Origin: Cannabis sativa
Lineage: Eukaryota; Streptophyta; Magnoliopsida; Rosales; Cannabaceae
Assembly (NCBI RefSeq): GCF_029168945.1
Contig: NC_083604.1
Coordinates: 67,286,211 to 67,350,210 of the forward strand
DNA: 64,000 nt
Direction of reading: 5' to 3'
Part shown: positions 44,879 through 55,978 of the stretch, piece after piece
How positions within the stretch are numbered: position 1 is the stretch's first letter
Layout of the letters: every line of letters begins with the position of its first letter
Translations under genes and position numbers: made by a program
Notes under the pieces: generated by a model
What the model was told of the DNA's origin: nothing
What the model saw: the letters and a program-made list of their open reading frames with translations, nothing else
Databases searched by the model: none

Positions 44879-46282
44879 ATGGCTCCTTCACGAACTGAAA
44901 AAACGTTAATGGCGAAGGACCAAGTCGACAGTAATAAGCTTCACATAGCCATGTTCCCATGGCTGGCCTTCGGTCACATACTTCCCTACCTGGAGCTTGC
45001 CAAGCTATTTGCTCAAAAGGGTCACCGAATCTCTTTCATATCAACCCCAAGAAATATCCAACGACTTCCAAAGCTCCCTCCAGATCTATCACCTTTCATA
45101 AACTTGGTCAACCTTCCATTACCATCATCATCAGAGTTTAATCTCCCAAACGATGCAGAAGCAACCTCTGATATGTCCAGAGAACAAGTCCCAATCCTCA
45201 AAAGAGCCTACGACAGTCTCCGAGACTCCCTTTCCGATCTTCTTCGCTCTTCCAAACCAGACTGGCTCCTATTCGATTTCGCGGCTTATTGGGTACCGGA
45301 TATGGCCCGAGATATCAATCTTCGAAATGCATACTTCAGTATATTCAACGCTGCTTCTCTATCATTTATCGGTGCAGAGATCCCTGATACCCGCACCGAG
45401 CCTGACCATTTCATCGTCCCGCCAAAGTGGGTCCCCTTTCCCTCAAAAATTGCGCTTCGGAGGTTTGAGGTATCCAAAATCTTCGACGACTTGAGTGGCG
45501 GCGACGGAGACGTTTCAGTCGTCTACCGCATCGCTAAATCGCTCAGAGGTTGCGACGTGGTGGCCGTGAGAAGTTGTTGGGAATTGGAGTCAGAGTGGTT
45601 AAACCTCATGGCACATATTCTGGGAAAACCAGTTCTCCCCATCGGTCAACTTCCACCGACACCATACGCCGGAGAAGTCAACGACAGCTGGAAGAAAGCA
45701 AAGGAGTGGCTTGACCTCCAACCGAAACGCTCTGTTGTATACGTAGCGTTTGGGAGTGAGGTTGTACTGAGCCAAGATGAACTCAATGAGATGGCTCTGG
45801 GCTTAGAGCTTTCTGGCTTTCCATTTTTCTGGGTGCTAAGGGGGCATTCAGTGGAGCTTCCAACGGGGTTCGAGGATCGAACAAGAGGACGTGGAATAGT
45901 GTGGAGGAGTTGGGCTCCTCAGTTGAAGATTTTGGGTCATGAATCGGTCGGGGGATTCTTGACTCACTCCGGGTGGAGTTCGGTGGTGGAAGCTCTTAAG
46001 TTTGGGATACCCCTTTTGCTGTTGACCTTCACAAACGACCAAGGTTTGAATGCCAGGCTTTTGGAGGAGAAAATGATTGGATATTCCGTTCCAAGAGATG
46101 AAATCGACGGGTCCTTTACCAGAGAATCAATGGCCAAATCGTTGAAGGTAGTGATGGTTGAAGAAGAAGGGGAGGTTTATAGAGAGAAGGCGAAGGAAAT
46201 GAGTCCCATATTTGGAGACATGGGAGTGCAGAACAAGTATGTTGATGAGTTTCTTGCATATCTTAAGTCTCATTCAATTTGA
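44879..46282 (+). CDS. UGT91-type family-1 UDP-glycosyltransferase, copy 2
   Basis: An intact, intron-less 467-codon paralogue, about 93% identical to copy 1 (33 differences in 465 aligned residues by eye). His33, Asp133 and the PSPG box at 345-388 are all kept; the box differs only by Ile357 to Val. Eighteen of the differences fall in residues 86-179, the part of the N-terminal domain that helps form the acceptor pocket. The donor half is nearly unchanged. The C-terminus ends YLKSHSI instead of YLNTH. The two enzymes probably use the same sugar donor and may differ in acceptor. Confidence 0.92.
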   Translation: MAPSRTEKTLMAKDQVDSNKLHIAMFPWLAFGHILPYLELAKLFAQKGHRISFISTPRNIQRLPKLPPDLSPFINLVNLPLPSSSEFNLPNDAEATSDMSREQVPILKRAYDSLRDSLSDLLRSSKPDWLLFDFAAYWVPDMARDINLRNAYFSIFNAASLSFIGAEIPDTRTEPDHFIVPPKWVPFPSKIALRRFEVSKIFDDLSGGDGDVSVVYRIAKSLRGCDVVAVRSCWELESEWLNLMAHILGKPVLPIGQLPPTPYAGEVNDSWKKAKEWLDLQPKRSVVYVAFGSEVVLSQDELNEMALGLELSGFPFFWVLRGHSVELPTGFEDRTRGRGIVWRSWAPQLKILGHESVGGFLTHSGWSSVVEALKFGIPLLLLTFTNDQGLNARLLEEKMIGYSVPRDEIDGSFTRESMAKSLKVVMVEEEGEVYREKAKEMSPIFGDMGVQNKYVDEFLAYLKSHSI

Positions 46283-47236
46283 CAAGTTATGTTTTATGTA
46301 ATATTTTGAACACATTATTATATCTATACATATATGTATGTGTGTTCATTAAAATTATTATTATTACGTAGCACTTGTTTAAATGAATTACATTTGTATG
46401 ACTATGTTATTTAAATCCATTCAACTTTTTATTAATTCCGAACACTTAAATAACTAATAATGATGAACTCATCTATTTTTGAACAAAATGATGAAACTCA
46501 TCTTATATATACTGAATGTTTTTGTTCTTTAATATAATTATTCTCTTCACCTTCCTCGTGAAGAAGCATATATTGAAGAAAAAAAAAACAAAAATAGTTT
46601 TGTCAAGACAAGCCTGTTTGATTTGTAAAGTAGTCGGAATAGAATCAAGTATTTTAATCATTAATTCTATAGAGAATATATATAGAGATGATAGAAAAAA
46701 AAATCTAAATTATTCATTTCTATCAATATTTGCTGACCTTATTCTTTTCTTATCTTTCACTGTTATTTTTTTTCCCACTGTGGCCGTTCACATGGAATTT
46801 ACATTGATGGGTGGGAGAATTAATTCAAAGAATAATTATATAAGATATCATTTTTTATAAAATATTTACATTTTTACGTTCAAAGAATGTTTTTTTTACA
46901 TTTTTACGGTTTTTTAAAAAATAATATGAAAACAACATAAAATCAAGAAGAAAACTACATAAAAGTAACATAAAAATAACATCAAAACAACAACAAAAAA
47001 TCAACAACAAATTAACAAGATTACAATATAAAAAGACCGTATTTTCTGTAAATAAAATTAAAAAAAATCGTAAAAATATTTAAAATTACATGAAACCGTA
47101 TTTTTGTAATTTTTTTGTTGTTTTTATGTTTTTGTGAAATAATGCCTTAATTCAAGCATTAGAATGAAGGTGGTTTTTGGTTGGACTCGGAGGTGATGAT
47201 GAAATTGAAATAGAATGAAAATAATTTTTTTTTAGT
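46283..47236. other. 3' flank of UGT copy 2 and AT-rich spacer
   Basis: The first 100 bases match the flank of copy 1. An AT-rich open frame of 114 codons (46516-46860 +) has biased hydrophobic composition and no family match; it is probably chance. At 46870-47150 A-rich AACAACAT words are followed by an inverse TTTTTACGGTTTT segment, perhaps a decayed MITE. Confidence 0.35.
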
Positions 47237-47612
47237 AAATAGCGGCATAAGTACCTAAAGTTTTATGTTTGTAAGCGGCATAAACCCAATGTTTATTTTT
47301 AGCAGCATAAGTACTCAATGTTTGTAAAATTGTAATTTTCTTCCAGTTTCGTCAATATGGACTCCATTTTAAATTTATTAAAAGAACATTTGGAAGTAAC
47401 TGATACTACATATTTCTATCTAGACCCAATGATCAATAATTTAGGCCTTATATTTGTCCTGTTTAAGACAATAACAGAATTTGTACTGACAAAATTAGAG
47501 AAAAATTACAGTTTTATAAACATTAGGTACTTATGCCTCTAAAAATAAACATTGAGTTTATGTCGCTTACAAACATAAAATTTTGGGTACTTATGCCGCT
47601 ATTTAATTTACC
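47237..47612. mobile_element. MITE with about 105-bp terminal inverted repeats
   Basis: Left arm AAATAGCGGCATAAGTACC, then TTATGTTTGTAAGCGGCATA and on to TGTAATTTT. The right arm is its inverse with few mismatches. The centre is about 165 bp and non-coding. Long terminal repeats suggest a MULE-type MITE. Target duplication not clear. Confidence 0.8.
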
Positions 47613-49074
47613 CTGATTTTTTATTTTTCTTTTTTTGGTTTTATTTTAAAATTGGAATGTGATTCTAATAGAATAGCTTTTCCATCATTTTAGTAGATTG
47701 ACTATTCCATCTTGAGATAGAAGGAAAATTTATTTCAATGCAAAAAAATTTAATACTTCTTTTGTCAATTTTTTTCATACATTTTAAATTTTATATCCCA
47801 TTTCATTCTTTTTCTTTTATTCTTATTCTCATTTATATTCCTATGTTTCTATTATTTCCAACTAAATACTACTTAATGTCCTTTATATGAGGGAACAAAG
47901 ATTTGTAGAACTTCCCGGAGTAAAATTGAGAGAGTTCTTATTGTACTTGAGAGCAAGCGTGAATGTTGAGAAGTAGGGTATATGTGGGGTAAGTAAACGG
48001 GGCGACATGGGACAGAGATTGCTCCCCCACCCCACACCCACATCCTAAATTCACCTCATACTCGCTCTCATAACCATTTAAATAAAAAGAATTATTACAT
48101 AAAAAATATAAATTGACACTTTATTTACAAAAATACTTCTATAAGGTGTGGACAACATTTATACATTTTATATGATTTTAATTACCAAAATACTACTTAC
48201 ACTATCACTTACACAATCAAACAATGGTTACAGGGTGGTTGCTGCGTGGTTGTGCAGTGGTTGCATCAGACGAAGGTTTCAATGAGACGATAGTTGCTGG
48301 GTGGTTGGCCGAAGGTTGCATCAGATGAAGGTTTCAATTAGACGAAAGTTTATGGGTGGTTGCCTGGAGGTTGTATCACACGAAGGTTTCAATCAAACGA
48401 AATAACTGTTTGCAAAATATTTATGCAACTGTAATGTAACTGTAGTGAAACATTAAAAATCTGAACAGTGTTTCCATGTACGTAACTATGTCTACATGTC
48501 TCTAAATGATTTAATGTGAAAAAATTTACCATTAAAAATTTGGAAAATAACGAAAATACACGAGGATAAATATTTTACTATAGTATTGATGTAATCTTTT
48601 TGGACTATACTTGAGTTGGACTGTTGGGAACTCCAGATCAACTTTTTGAGATCTGTCTTTCATGGATTTGAAAATTGAAGTCAAGGCATGTTTTATGCAA
48701 ATTAAACTGGATTTTAGATTGAATTTTAGTTTCGTAGTAGTTTTTCTACACTTTTTTTATGAATTCAAAACAGCCCCTGTTTTGATTGATTATAGTCGTC
48801 TTCTCAGGTGAAGTTGCCGAAATTAATAGTGATTCTCTTTCTGGTTGAATTTTTATTTTGATTGTGTTGGGTTGCTGCGTGGTTGTGCGATAGTTGCTCA
48901 GAAAGCATGGATCCTAGGTTGAAAGTGTGTAAATGGTATTTGTGTAATTTTTTTTATTTGAGTTGTATATTTGTTCATTTGGCGAGTTTGAAATATTTTT
49001 GTAATATTGTTACTTTTTTTTTGGTTAAAATTGAAAAAAATCCTAAAAAAACCACATAAAATTTGATTTTTTTA
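47613..49074. other. AT-rich DNA with a degenerate tandem repeat
   Basis: At 48231-48410 about three units of 60 bp contain GGTGGTTGC, GGTTGCATCAGACGAAGG and TTTCAATNAGACGA. A partial unit returns near 48868. No gene seen. Confidence 0.45.
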
Positions 49075-49255
49075 AAAAAATAATAAATTAACAAGTTGAC
49101 CGAGTCAACCTGTTGACCCGACGAACCCGAACCCGTAGACCCGCGAACCTGAACCATTTCACGGGTTAGGTCCAGGTACAATTTTTTGAACCCGCAAACC
49201 CAAAAGCCACGAACCCGAAACCCAATCAACCCGCCTGATGTTCACTCCTAGGACC
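49075..49255. repeat. hAT-like repeat fragment
   Basis: GTTGACCCGACGAACCCGAACCCG words ending in CAACCCGCCTGATGTTCACTCCTAG. The same vocabulary occurs at 63230-63826. The end on the other strand (CTAGGAGTGAACATCAGG) resembles plant hAT-type termini. Confidence 0.5.
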
Positions 49256-51246
49256 TTTGTATTAAGTTTGCCTAGTTGGATAAAAAAAATGTGGTTTTTA
49301 TTTGGTCAATTTTTGTTGTCGTTTTTCATTCATTCATGGTTGCCATATAAATGAATGAAATTAATAGTCAAAAGTGTTGTAATAAGGAACGTGTTGCAGG
49401 AGTACATTGAATCTATAATTTTAACGAAAATCAATAGATTCTCAAACATATTTAGACTTAAGAGGGAACTTTCCTATAATTACTATGTCTTTGATTTTTT
49501 TTTTCTTTCCTTTTCATTCATTCAAGTCGAATCATTACTATATGAACACTTCAAAAAGAAAAATGTAAATCTTTTCTCTTCTATGTACAACAATGGGCCG
49601 CATCTAAATGACAATTTGGAGACAGTATAGATTTACCACGTCTTGCCTTCTCTGTTTTTGAAAGATTTAATCTCTGGATAAAACTTCCAGTGAAAAGATG
49701 ATTCAACAACTAGTATCAAGAATGAGTAAATATCCCAGACTCAACTAGATTTCCTCTTAATGCAAGTAGAGTTCTTGTCCAGGTGTCCAGTGAGCTCTAT
49801 TCAACAACAAGCTTCCCTTCTTGATTCTAGTTTTCTTGTCCAGCCAAACAAAGCTCTCAATTTGGAACAAGAAATTTCCTGGACTTCGGTTTCATGTTCC
49901 AACGAATGGGAATTTGACAAATTTTTTCCTGCCTAAGCTTTTCGAAGAGATACCTGAGGACCACATTAATGGAATTTTTCACTGACACCAAGAGAGTTGA
50001 AAACCTTCCAGCAAATTAGCTGAATCATCACATGAGTCCCCGGATTTGATAAACTCCAGTTGCGAGTTGTGCAGCATGTTATCAATTTACCCTTAAGACA
50101 TTAGAATATTTTCAAAATTTTCCAAGCCTTTCAGAATCTCCATTTGATGCGAAGATGCTGTCTCACATGATGCTGAGCCTCTTCTCCTGTTAAAAAATTT
50201 CAGAAGGATTCTGCCAGGCCAAGGAAAAAAAGGTTAAGTCAAAGTTAACCTGATGTTATGCAAACATTATAAAAGGGTCACCAAGTTAATTCAATACAGG
50301 AAAGCAATCCAAGGTTAACCAAAGTTGCTTTGATATTATGCATTTTAACAGTTTTGCGAATAAGAAGTGAGAGCAGAGTAAAACATTGTAGATGTCAACC
50401 TGGTGTTCCAGATTTAGCTTTTACTCTCTGTCATTTCAGATGTAACCCCAAATTTCAAATTACTTGTGTAGCATATCATGAATTTACCAATCCGATTCCC
50501 TAAGAAAGTCCATTATAAACATCTGAAGTGAGTTCCTAGCTAATGAGAAGCTTAACAGAACGCCAAATTGTTTATGTTTTTGCTAATAAAAAACTTGGGT
50601 TTTCTTCAATAATGTACCCTTGAAGAATTGTGTAATAAAAGATAATTCTAAGACACGCCAATACCGGCCCTCGATAAAGTGACAAGGAACTGACCTTTAT
50701 GGCATTAGGAAACAAAATTTGATCATACAAAACCAGTCACTAACACAATCTAGAGAATAAATAACAATGATCATATAGTTCTTCAATTCCTTCTAGATGA
50801 ATCAAATGCCTTCTGATCTATTACCAACAAAATTCAATGCATATTCAAAGACTGTCCTATAGTATAGTATTAGTTAGTATATTTATCTTAACTTCATTCT
50901 CAAACAAATGTAATAACGAATTTAAATACCTAAATCAGCAGCATGAAGAGAAGCAATAAAGTAAATGTTTAAAATATTGATATCACTTGCCTCGTGATTT
51001 TCGGACAGATATCAATGTGTTCAGTAGTGCTGAACTGCTGCTGCCAAACCAAGTGTCGGAGTGAAAATGTGTGTATCTTCCTAAACAGCCACTACCTCAC
51101 GGGCACTTACAAAAGTGTCTCCGTTTACCAAATTTACCATTTATTCACCCAGATGTGCACCAAAAAGGGTGCTCATCTGCATGCTATTATCGCCTATTCT
51201 CAAAAGGCCAGACTGCGGTGAATCCGGTGAATCAAGTATCAAAAAC
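49256..51246 (-). other. Region downstream of the PPR gene
   Basis: From about 49640 the sequence is less AT-rich and looks unique. It may be 3' untranslated DNA, possibly with introns, of the PPR gene. No coding frame is convincing; 49355-49630 (91 codons, +) is probably chance. Confidence 0.35.
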
Positions 51247-54000
51247 TTATGTTCCATCAATTCCTTCAATCAACATTGAATATGTCTGGGAATGAAGCTG
51301 GCACCCCATTTTTTCCATAAGACTTAGAAGTTCTGAGCATTTATCAGCTAAACCCCTTTTGAGTAAGCCATCAATCAGAATTTTCCAAGCTACTTCATCA
51401 TAATTATACCCACAACGTAGCAGACTACAGAAAAAAGATTTTGCTTTCTCGTCATTCTCTTCTTCATATAATCCGCAAACAAGCAACTTGGAGCACTCCA
51501 GAGAAGGTAAGTGACCACTCTCAATCATAATATCTACTAGCTTCATTGCTTCTGCATACACTTGCAACTCACAGCAACTACTGAAAAGTGCACTATAAAT
51601 ATCCTCACTGGGAGAAATTCCTTGGTTTATCATGTGATCAAATACCATTTGTGCAACCTCCAAGCACCTCCGTTTGCAGAGACCTATGATGAGCTTGCTA
51701 TAAGTCCCAACGTTAGGTGCACAACCATGTTCATTCATCTTATCAAAAAGCTTTTGAACTACATTGAATTCCAGTGTGCTCCACACATCATTAAGATCTT
51801 CAAAGGGTGCATTTGAAGCTAAATCTAGTCCTGCAGTATCACTAGTTGTCTTCATCCCATCTTCATTTTTTATATGCTTGATTAGGAAACCATAGGTATG
51901 ATGAGAAGGCTCACAACCAGCATTAGTCATGCGCTTAAGAACATCAAATGAACGCTGTATAAACCCCATGCGTCCATATCCAGCAATTAATAATGTGTAG
52001 GTCAATGAATCTGGGGAAACTCCCTCTTTATTCATCTTGACCATCAAATCCTCTGCTTTTTCCAAATTTCCCACACTGCAGTATGCATGAATAAATGTAG
52101 TGTAAATAAATACATCAGGCTGACTACCAGCCAAAATCATCTGGTCAAAAACCTTAAGAGCATGTTCAAAGTCGCCTTCTTTCAACAATTCTTTTATAAG
52201 AACTGTATATGTAAGGACAGTAGGCTTCACATCCCTAGACAACATGGTCTCCGCCAGCAATGATGCTTCCCGCAGCTTTTTCTCTTTGCACAGACCATCA
52301 ATCAGAACATTATAGGTATAGGAGTTTGGCAAACAGTCATCACCAAGCATTCCGTTAAACAAAGATTGTGCCTCATTGATTTTTCCAACCTTACAATACC
52401 CATCAATAAGAGCAGTATATATGACTTTATTTGCCTTTATTCCTTTCTCCTTAAGAGAATCAAAGAGGGCATGGGCTTCTTCCAAATTTCCCCCCTTGCA
52501 GAGGGTATCTATGAAAATACTATAAGTCCACTGATCAGGAACCAAACCACTTTCATTCATCAAATTCAGCAACCTATATGCACTATCTAAATGACCAACC
52601 TTGCACTGCCCATGAATTAAGGAATTATATGTGATTACGCTAGGAGACAGCTTCCGGCTTAGCATCTGACTTAGTAATGACATTGCCTTGTGCACATCTT
52701 TCCTTTTACAAAACCCACAAATCAATTCATTGAATGTTCGAGCATTTGGACAAGTATTGTTTAATTCCATCAAACCCAAGATTTCAAGTGCGGCATCTAA
52801 CATTCCTTCCTTGCAGTATCCATCAATCAAAGCATTGTAAGTTACCACAGTAGGAACTAACCGTTTTTCCAACATCCCATTCAACATATTTCTGGCTTCA
52901 TCAAGCTTACTTTCCTCACACAAACCACCAATAAGAACAGTGTAAGTGTGAACATTTGGCTGACAACCCTTCTCTACCATCTTCTTAAATAAATTGTATG
53001 CTTCAATTCTCCTACCCGATCCAAACAATGCATGTATAAGGACTGTATAGGTACGCACTGTTGGAAAGCAATTATCCTCCCCCATTTGAAAGAACAAGTT
53101 GAAAGCATCATTGATTCGGCCAGCTTCACAAAGGCCATGTATAAGATTCGTATATGAAACCTCATTCCTTCGACAACCCTTTCTCGGCATTATCTCAAAC
53201 ACCTTACGAGCAGTATCTACATCCTTGTTCCTACAATGTCCCAGTATCAAAGAAGTATAAGTAAACGTATCCAGACTCAAACCAGCTTGGACTATCTTAG
53301 CTACGTACAACTTTGCCTCAGCAACATTCCCCAATTTACAATAAGCATTTACCATTGTATTTAACGTATATATATTAGGCACAACCATGTTATCCAACAT
53401 CTCCAAAAAAACACTTTTCAACTCATCAGTCATGAGAAATTTAGCCAGCGACATCAACAACATATTGTAGCACCTCAAAGTGAGCTTAAACTCAAGGTTA
53501 GCATCACGATTCATCCGCCGCAACAACTCCAACACAAATCTCGCATCTTCAATCGAAACACAAGCTTTGACCATGGAAATCCGAATGTTCTCAGCAACCC
53601 GAAAAAACCCATTAGGAATCAAGATGTTTAGCAACGAAGAGTGACACTGAACATCGTGCTTGTACCCGGGTTTAAGAGCAATCCAGTTGAAGAAACCCAG
53701 AGCAGTTTGGGGATCAAGATTGAGGGTAAAAAGGGAACAAACATGAGATGGTGATATAGAAGGAAGAAGCTTGTTGAGGGAAGGATGTTTCCGCCAATTT
53801 GGTCGAGATAGGATGGAGAAGAGCTGGGAAGAAAGTTCGGGTGGTTCGGAATCTGCGGGAAGAGAAGAAGCAATGGAAGAAATGGGTTTTTGGAGGGAGA
53901 AGAGGAGAAGGGAGGACTCACCTGGAGCGACGATAATGGCCATGGGTTTCCTCAACATCTTGGAGTACCGGACGGCGGCGGAGGTGAGGACTCCATTCAT
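51247..54000 (-). CDS. P-class pentatricopeptide repeat protein (At5g65560-like)
   Basis: An intact, intron-less gene of 917 codons. The N-terminus is rich in Ser, Arg and hydrophobic residues without early acids, fitting a mitochondrial or plastid transit peptide. A non-PPR stretch (RPNWRKHPSLNKLLPSISPS) is typical of the At5g65560 group. About 20 tandem 35-residue P-type motifs follow, such as VVTYNALIDGYCKEGMLDAA. A charged insertion of roughly 50 residues (EDGMKTTSDTAGLDL) interrupts the array before the last five. No E or DYW domains, so it is not a standard editing factor. P-class proteins bind organelle RNA for stability, splicing or translation. Start: the open frame extends upstream to 54240 without an ATG; Met at 54000 (chosen) or 53958 (903 codons) are the options. 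Confidence 0.92.
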   Translation of the reverse strand: MNGVLTSAAVRYSKMLRKPMAIIVAPGESSLLLFSLQKPISSIASSLPADSEPPELSSQLFSILSRPNWRKHPSLNKLLPSISPSHVCSLFTLNLDPQTALGFFNWIALKPGYKHDVQCHSSLLNILIPNGFFRVAENIRISMVKACVSIEDARFVLELLRRMNRDANLEFKLTLRCYNMLLMSLAKFLMTDELKSVFLEMLDNMVVPNIYTLNTMVNAYCKLGNVAEAKLYVAKIVQAGLSLDTFTYTSLILGHCRNKDVDTARKVFEIMPRKGCRRNEVSYTNLIHGLCEAGRINDAFNLFFQMGEDNCFPTVRTYTVLIHALFGSGRRIEAYNLFKKMVEKGCQPNVHTYTVLIGGLCEESKLDEARNMLNGMLEKRLVPTVVTYNALIDGYCKEGMLDAALEILGLMELNNTCPNARTFNELICGFCKRKDVHKAMSLLSQMLSRKLSPSVITYNSLIHGQCKVGHLDSAYRLLNLMNESGLVPDQWTYSIFIDTLCKGGNLEEAHALFDSLKEKGIKANKVIYTALIDGYCKVGKINEAQSLFNGMLGDDCLPNSYTYNVLIDGLCKEKKLREASLLAETMLSRDVKPTVLTYTVLIKELLKEGDFEHALKVFDQMILAGSQPDVFIYTTFIHAYCSVGNLEKAEDLMVKMNKEGVSPDSLTYTLLIAGYGRMGFIQRSFDVLKRMTNAGCEPSHHTYGFLIKHIKNEDGMKTTSDTAGLDLASNAPFEDLNDVWSTLEFNVVQKLFDKMNEHGCAPNVGTYSKLIIGLCKRRCLEVAQMVFDHMINQGISPSEDIYSALFSSCCELQVYAEAMKLVDIMIESGHLPSLECSKLLVCGLYEEENDEKAKSFFCSLLRCGYNYDEVAWKILIDGLLKRGLADKCSELLSLMEKMGCQLHSQTYSMLIEGIDGT

Positions 54001-54324
54001 GAATGGCGGAGAGGTTTGGAGTTTCGTCTCATAGAAGATGGGTTGGAGTGGATCGCGGGAGCTTGGGATGGAATGATGTGAAGTGAAATGAAAATGGCGA
54101 TGGGGATAGAGAAGGAGAGCCGCCAAGAAAGGGGAGTGGACTCTGGAGAAGGGTGGTTTAGGCTGGTGAGTGCTGATTTTGGTTTTGCTGGGTCCAGCCT
54201 TGTCTTCGCTTGGCCTTGGCCCCTTTCCTTTCGGGTTCACCCATACTCAAATCAAGGGTTACAAATTTCAGCTTTGAATTTGATTCCCTATTCGAGCGTT
54301 TTATTTTTCATTTATTATTTTTTT
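54001..54324. other. 5' flank of the PPR gene
   Basis: Likely leader and promoter. The open frame continues upstream of the first Met, but only with a GTG. Confidence 0.4.
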
Positions 54325-54665
54325 TAAGGGTAATTTGCAGCATAACCTCTCGTCAAGTTTTTGCAACTAATTTCTAAAATTAAAATAATGTACACGTGGC
54401 ACAGTTTAATTAGTCCACGTAATAAATATTTAAAACTAAAATAAAAAAAATTAATTATTTTAAAAATAAAAAAAAAATCTTTTTCTTTAAAAATTAAAAA
54501 AAATTTAAAATGAAAAAATTTATTTTTATATTTTTTTTCTTTTTCTTTTTCTTTTCTTTCTTCTTCTTCTTCTTCTTCTTCTATCCTCACGCCTCCTTCT
54601 TCTTCTCCCTCTAACTTTTCATCTTTAAAACCCTAGCCACTCCCCAAAATCAGCCCCATTAACCG

Positions 54666-54944
54666 TTGCTAACGCAGTCTCTTCGACTGTATAGTCATCT
54701 CAGCCCCATCATCGTCCCCATCTCAGAAACCCTAATCGAATCCCCATTCCCAGCTCCACGCACAACCAACACCGATCTCAGTCGTAGCTTCACCTCTGTC
54801 CTTTCTTCACCACCGAAAAACGGTTGTATAGTCACCAACCCCAACACCCTAACCGCCTTCAAGCTCGCACTCAACTTTGAAACACGCACTGCCACGTGGT
54901 GTGCTAGGTTGGCCCCAAAATCAGATCTCCCACCACACCCTCCG
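54666..54944 (+). pseudogene. Captured gene-derived fragment, unidentified
   Basis: GC-rich, codon-like sequence in one open frame (SPIIVPISETLIESPFPAP onwards). It does not match a family I know and lacks a start codon. It is joined directly to the carboxylesterase fragment. Confidence 0.4.
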
Positions 54945-55146
54945 CAGTGAAGGGAGTCTCTTCCTCTGACTACACCCTCGACTCATCTAGAAACCTCTGG
55001 TTTCGTATCTTCGTCCCCAGCTTAGCTTCCGCCTCAAGCCCTAAATCCCTCCCCGTCTTCATCTTCTTCCACGGCGGCGGCTTCGCATTCTTAAGCCCCA
55101 ATGCAATCGTGTCCAAGTGCTTTTTAGGGGGAGACAGTGCCGGTTA
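54945..55146 (+). pseudogene. Captured carboxylesterase (CXE) fragment
   Basis: The frame reads KGVSSSDYTLDSSRNLWFR, then LPVFIFFHGGGFAFLSPNA, then GGDSAG. The HGGGF oxyanion loop and the GDSAG nucleophile elbow identify a plant alpha/beta-hydrolase carboxylesterase. In real enzymes some 70 residues separate these motifs; here only about a dozen do, so an internal piece is deleted. A stop follows at once. It is non-functional as an enzyme. Confidence 0.8.
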
Positions 55147-55577
55147 ATGGGGCTGATTTTAGGGAGTGGCTAGGGTTTCAAAGATGAAGAAGTTAGAGAG
55201 AGAAGAAGAATGAGGCGTGAGGATAGAAGAAGAAGAAGAAAGAAAAAGAAAAAGAAAAAAAATATATAAAAATAAATTTTTTAATTTTAAATTTTTTTAA
55301 TTTTTAAAGAAAAAGAAATTTTTTTATTTTTATTTTTAGAATAATTAATTTTTTTTATGTTAATTTTAAATATTTATTACGTGGACTAATTAAATTGTGC
55401 CACGTGTATACTGTGTACACGTAGACATTCCAACCTGGCACTTAACACCCAAAAAATGGATGGAAAGGGCTAAGTGCTAACAGAACTTAGGTTTAGGAGG
55501 TTTTACCACCAAAATTTTAGAATTGGGGGTTAGTTGCAAAAACCTGGCCACTTAAGGAGGTTATGCCGCGAATTAGG

Positions 55578-55978
55578 ATTTTTGGTTAATTAGGATTTTT
55601 GTCACTTAAATTTTAACATGTATAAATTTATGGCCTTTGAACTTGTTTTCCCGTTAAAAGTTCCCCGAAACTATTGAGATTGTTAGATCTAAAGATTTTT
55701 TTCCAATTTTAGTAAGAAAAATCAAACATAACATTAGTTCAGAGGGCTTGATTTGGTGCATATCAAAGTTCGAGGGGCATGATTCGGTAGATATCAAAAT
55801 CTAAGGAGCATGATTTTGTACATGAACAATCACAAAATTAGTAAAATTGAATGAAATTAGACAAATGTCCTTAAATCCAACAATCTCAATAGTTCAGGGG
55901 AATTTTATAACGGAAAAAAAAGTTCAGGGGCATAATTTGATACATGTCAAAGTTCAAGAAAAAAAAATCCTAATTAGC
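55578..55978. mobile_element. MITE with about 100-bp terminal inverted repeats
   Basis: Left arm TTAATTAGGATTTTTGTCAC to GAACTATTGAGATTGTTRGAT; right arm its inverse ending AATCCTAATTAGCC. The interior repeats phrases such as AGGGGCATGATT. It directly abuts the Pack-MULE-like element. Confidence 0.65.

Larger units (their letters stand above)
54325..55577. mobile_element. Pack-MULE-like element with captured gene pieces
   Basis: The left arm (54325-54665) and right arm (about 55143-55577) are inverted repeats. Shared words are GCATAACCTC near the tips, TTTTTGCAACTAA, CACGTGGCACARTTTAATTAG, the CT-rich (TTC)n tract and CCCTAGCCACTCCCYAAAATC. The right arm has an extra segment of about 120 bases. 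The 480 bases between the arms are GC-rich and gene-derived, the hallmark of transposons that capture host fragments. No transposase is present. Confidence 0.72.

Noticed and set aside
46516..46860. 114-codon hydrophobic open frame
   Set aside because: AT-rich codons (Ile, Phe, Leu, Lys, Asn), no homology signal and no neighbouring splice or leader features.
51562..52590. Plus-strand frames over the PPR gene
   Set aside because: Antisense shadows of the repeat array.
51247..54240. Start of the PPR protein at 54240
   Set aside because: The first codon there is GTG; the first in-frame ATG is at 54000.
54241..54590. Minus-strand Lys/Glu-rich frame at 54324-54590
   Set aside because: Encoded by the (TTC)n and A-rich part of the Pack-MULE arm; low complexity.
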